From Pontibacter litorisediminis (GTDB lineage Bacteria > Bacteroidota > Bacteroidia > Cytophagales > Hymenobacteraceae): a stretch of 64,000 nt of DNA. Below, piece after piece: positions 63,977-64,000 of this stretch. Position numbers and translations under genes: made by a program. The stretch is from assembly GCF_029360645.1 (NCBI RefSeq), contig NZ_JARDUA010000008.1, positions 124,001 to 188,000 of the forward strand. The letters run 5' to 3'. The notes beneath the pieces are model-generated. The model did not search any database. It was not told the DNA's origin and was given only the letters and a program-made list of their open reading frames with translations. Each line of letters opens with the position of its first letter. Within the stretch, counting starts at the first letter, position 1.

Positions 63977-64000
63977 ATGAACGTATCAAATTACAGTATG
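63977..64000 (+). CDS. Start of a gene cut by the right window edge
   Basis: Eight codons (MNVSNYSM) from an ATG 42 bases after the SGNH gene, same strand. It probably continues the glycan-locus operon. Nothing can be said of its function. Confidence 0.35.

Overview
The window comes from a Bacteroidota chromosome, most likely order Cytophagales. The evidence is two SusC/SusD pairs, type IX secretion sorting domains of both A and B type, a PorP/SprF-OmpA cassette, and promoters of the TAnnTTTG type. GC-rich coding sequence with AT-rich spacers would fit a Hymenobacteraceae genus such as Pontibacter, but the genus is inference. No rRNA, tRNA, CRISPR array or intact insertion sequence was seen.

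Left part (1-16.5 kb), mainly minus strand. First comes a sulfur/stress block: a metallo-beta-lactamase fused to two rhodanese domains, a single rhodanese and a DUF6132 protein; then a methyltransferase, a universal stress protein and a porin; then DUF302 and a degenerate DUF2892 protein. Three promoters here carry Crp/Fnr-type palindromes at an identical distance from a -7 element. An orphan H-NOX (heme-NO binding) gene stands alone on the plus strand. A five-gene operon (9.3-16.5 kb) encodes a heavy-metal RND efflux system with the TolC channel fused to the pump, a ferritin-VIT1 iron exporter and a PAP2 phosphatase. Decayed genes lie between these units: a PAP2 remnant at 8.1-8.4 kb and a UmuC C-terminal remnant at 16.8-17.1 kb.

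Middle part (17-24 kb) is accessory. It holds a secreted NucA-type nuclease followed by a NuiA-type inhibitor, an NAD(P)-binding protein, a TcmP-like protein, a class II Fic protein behind a nested palindrome, and an ArdC-like antirestriction protein with a RadC/JAB protein. From 25 to 34.9 kb lies a surface-adhesin cassette: a 2559-residue type B T9SS cargo with twelve repeats of exactly 240 bp, then PorP/SprF and OmpA-family genes.

Right part (35.8-64 kb) is a polysaccharide utilization locus, all on the plus strand. It starts next to an IS1-family transposase remnant and is headed by a GntR/UTRA regulator. It contains a hexuronate-type MFS transporter, two SusC/SusD systems, a DUF5017 lipoprotein, a sugar isomerase-like enzyme, an SGNH-GH5 multidomain enzyme, a GH140/DUF4038 apiosidase-like enzyme, an SGNH esterase and two large proteins of unassigned hydrolase type. 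A 14-bp motif, CTTAGTGCGTTAAG or a near match, occurs seven times in total, in front of each of the four transcription units, in three cases as a pair. It is the probable operator of the GntR protein. Together the genes would capture, cut, import and isomerise a plant cell-wall glycan, possibly one containing apiose or uronic acid.
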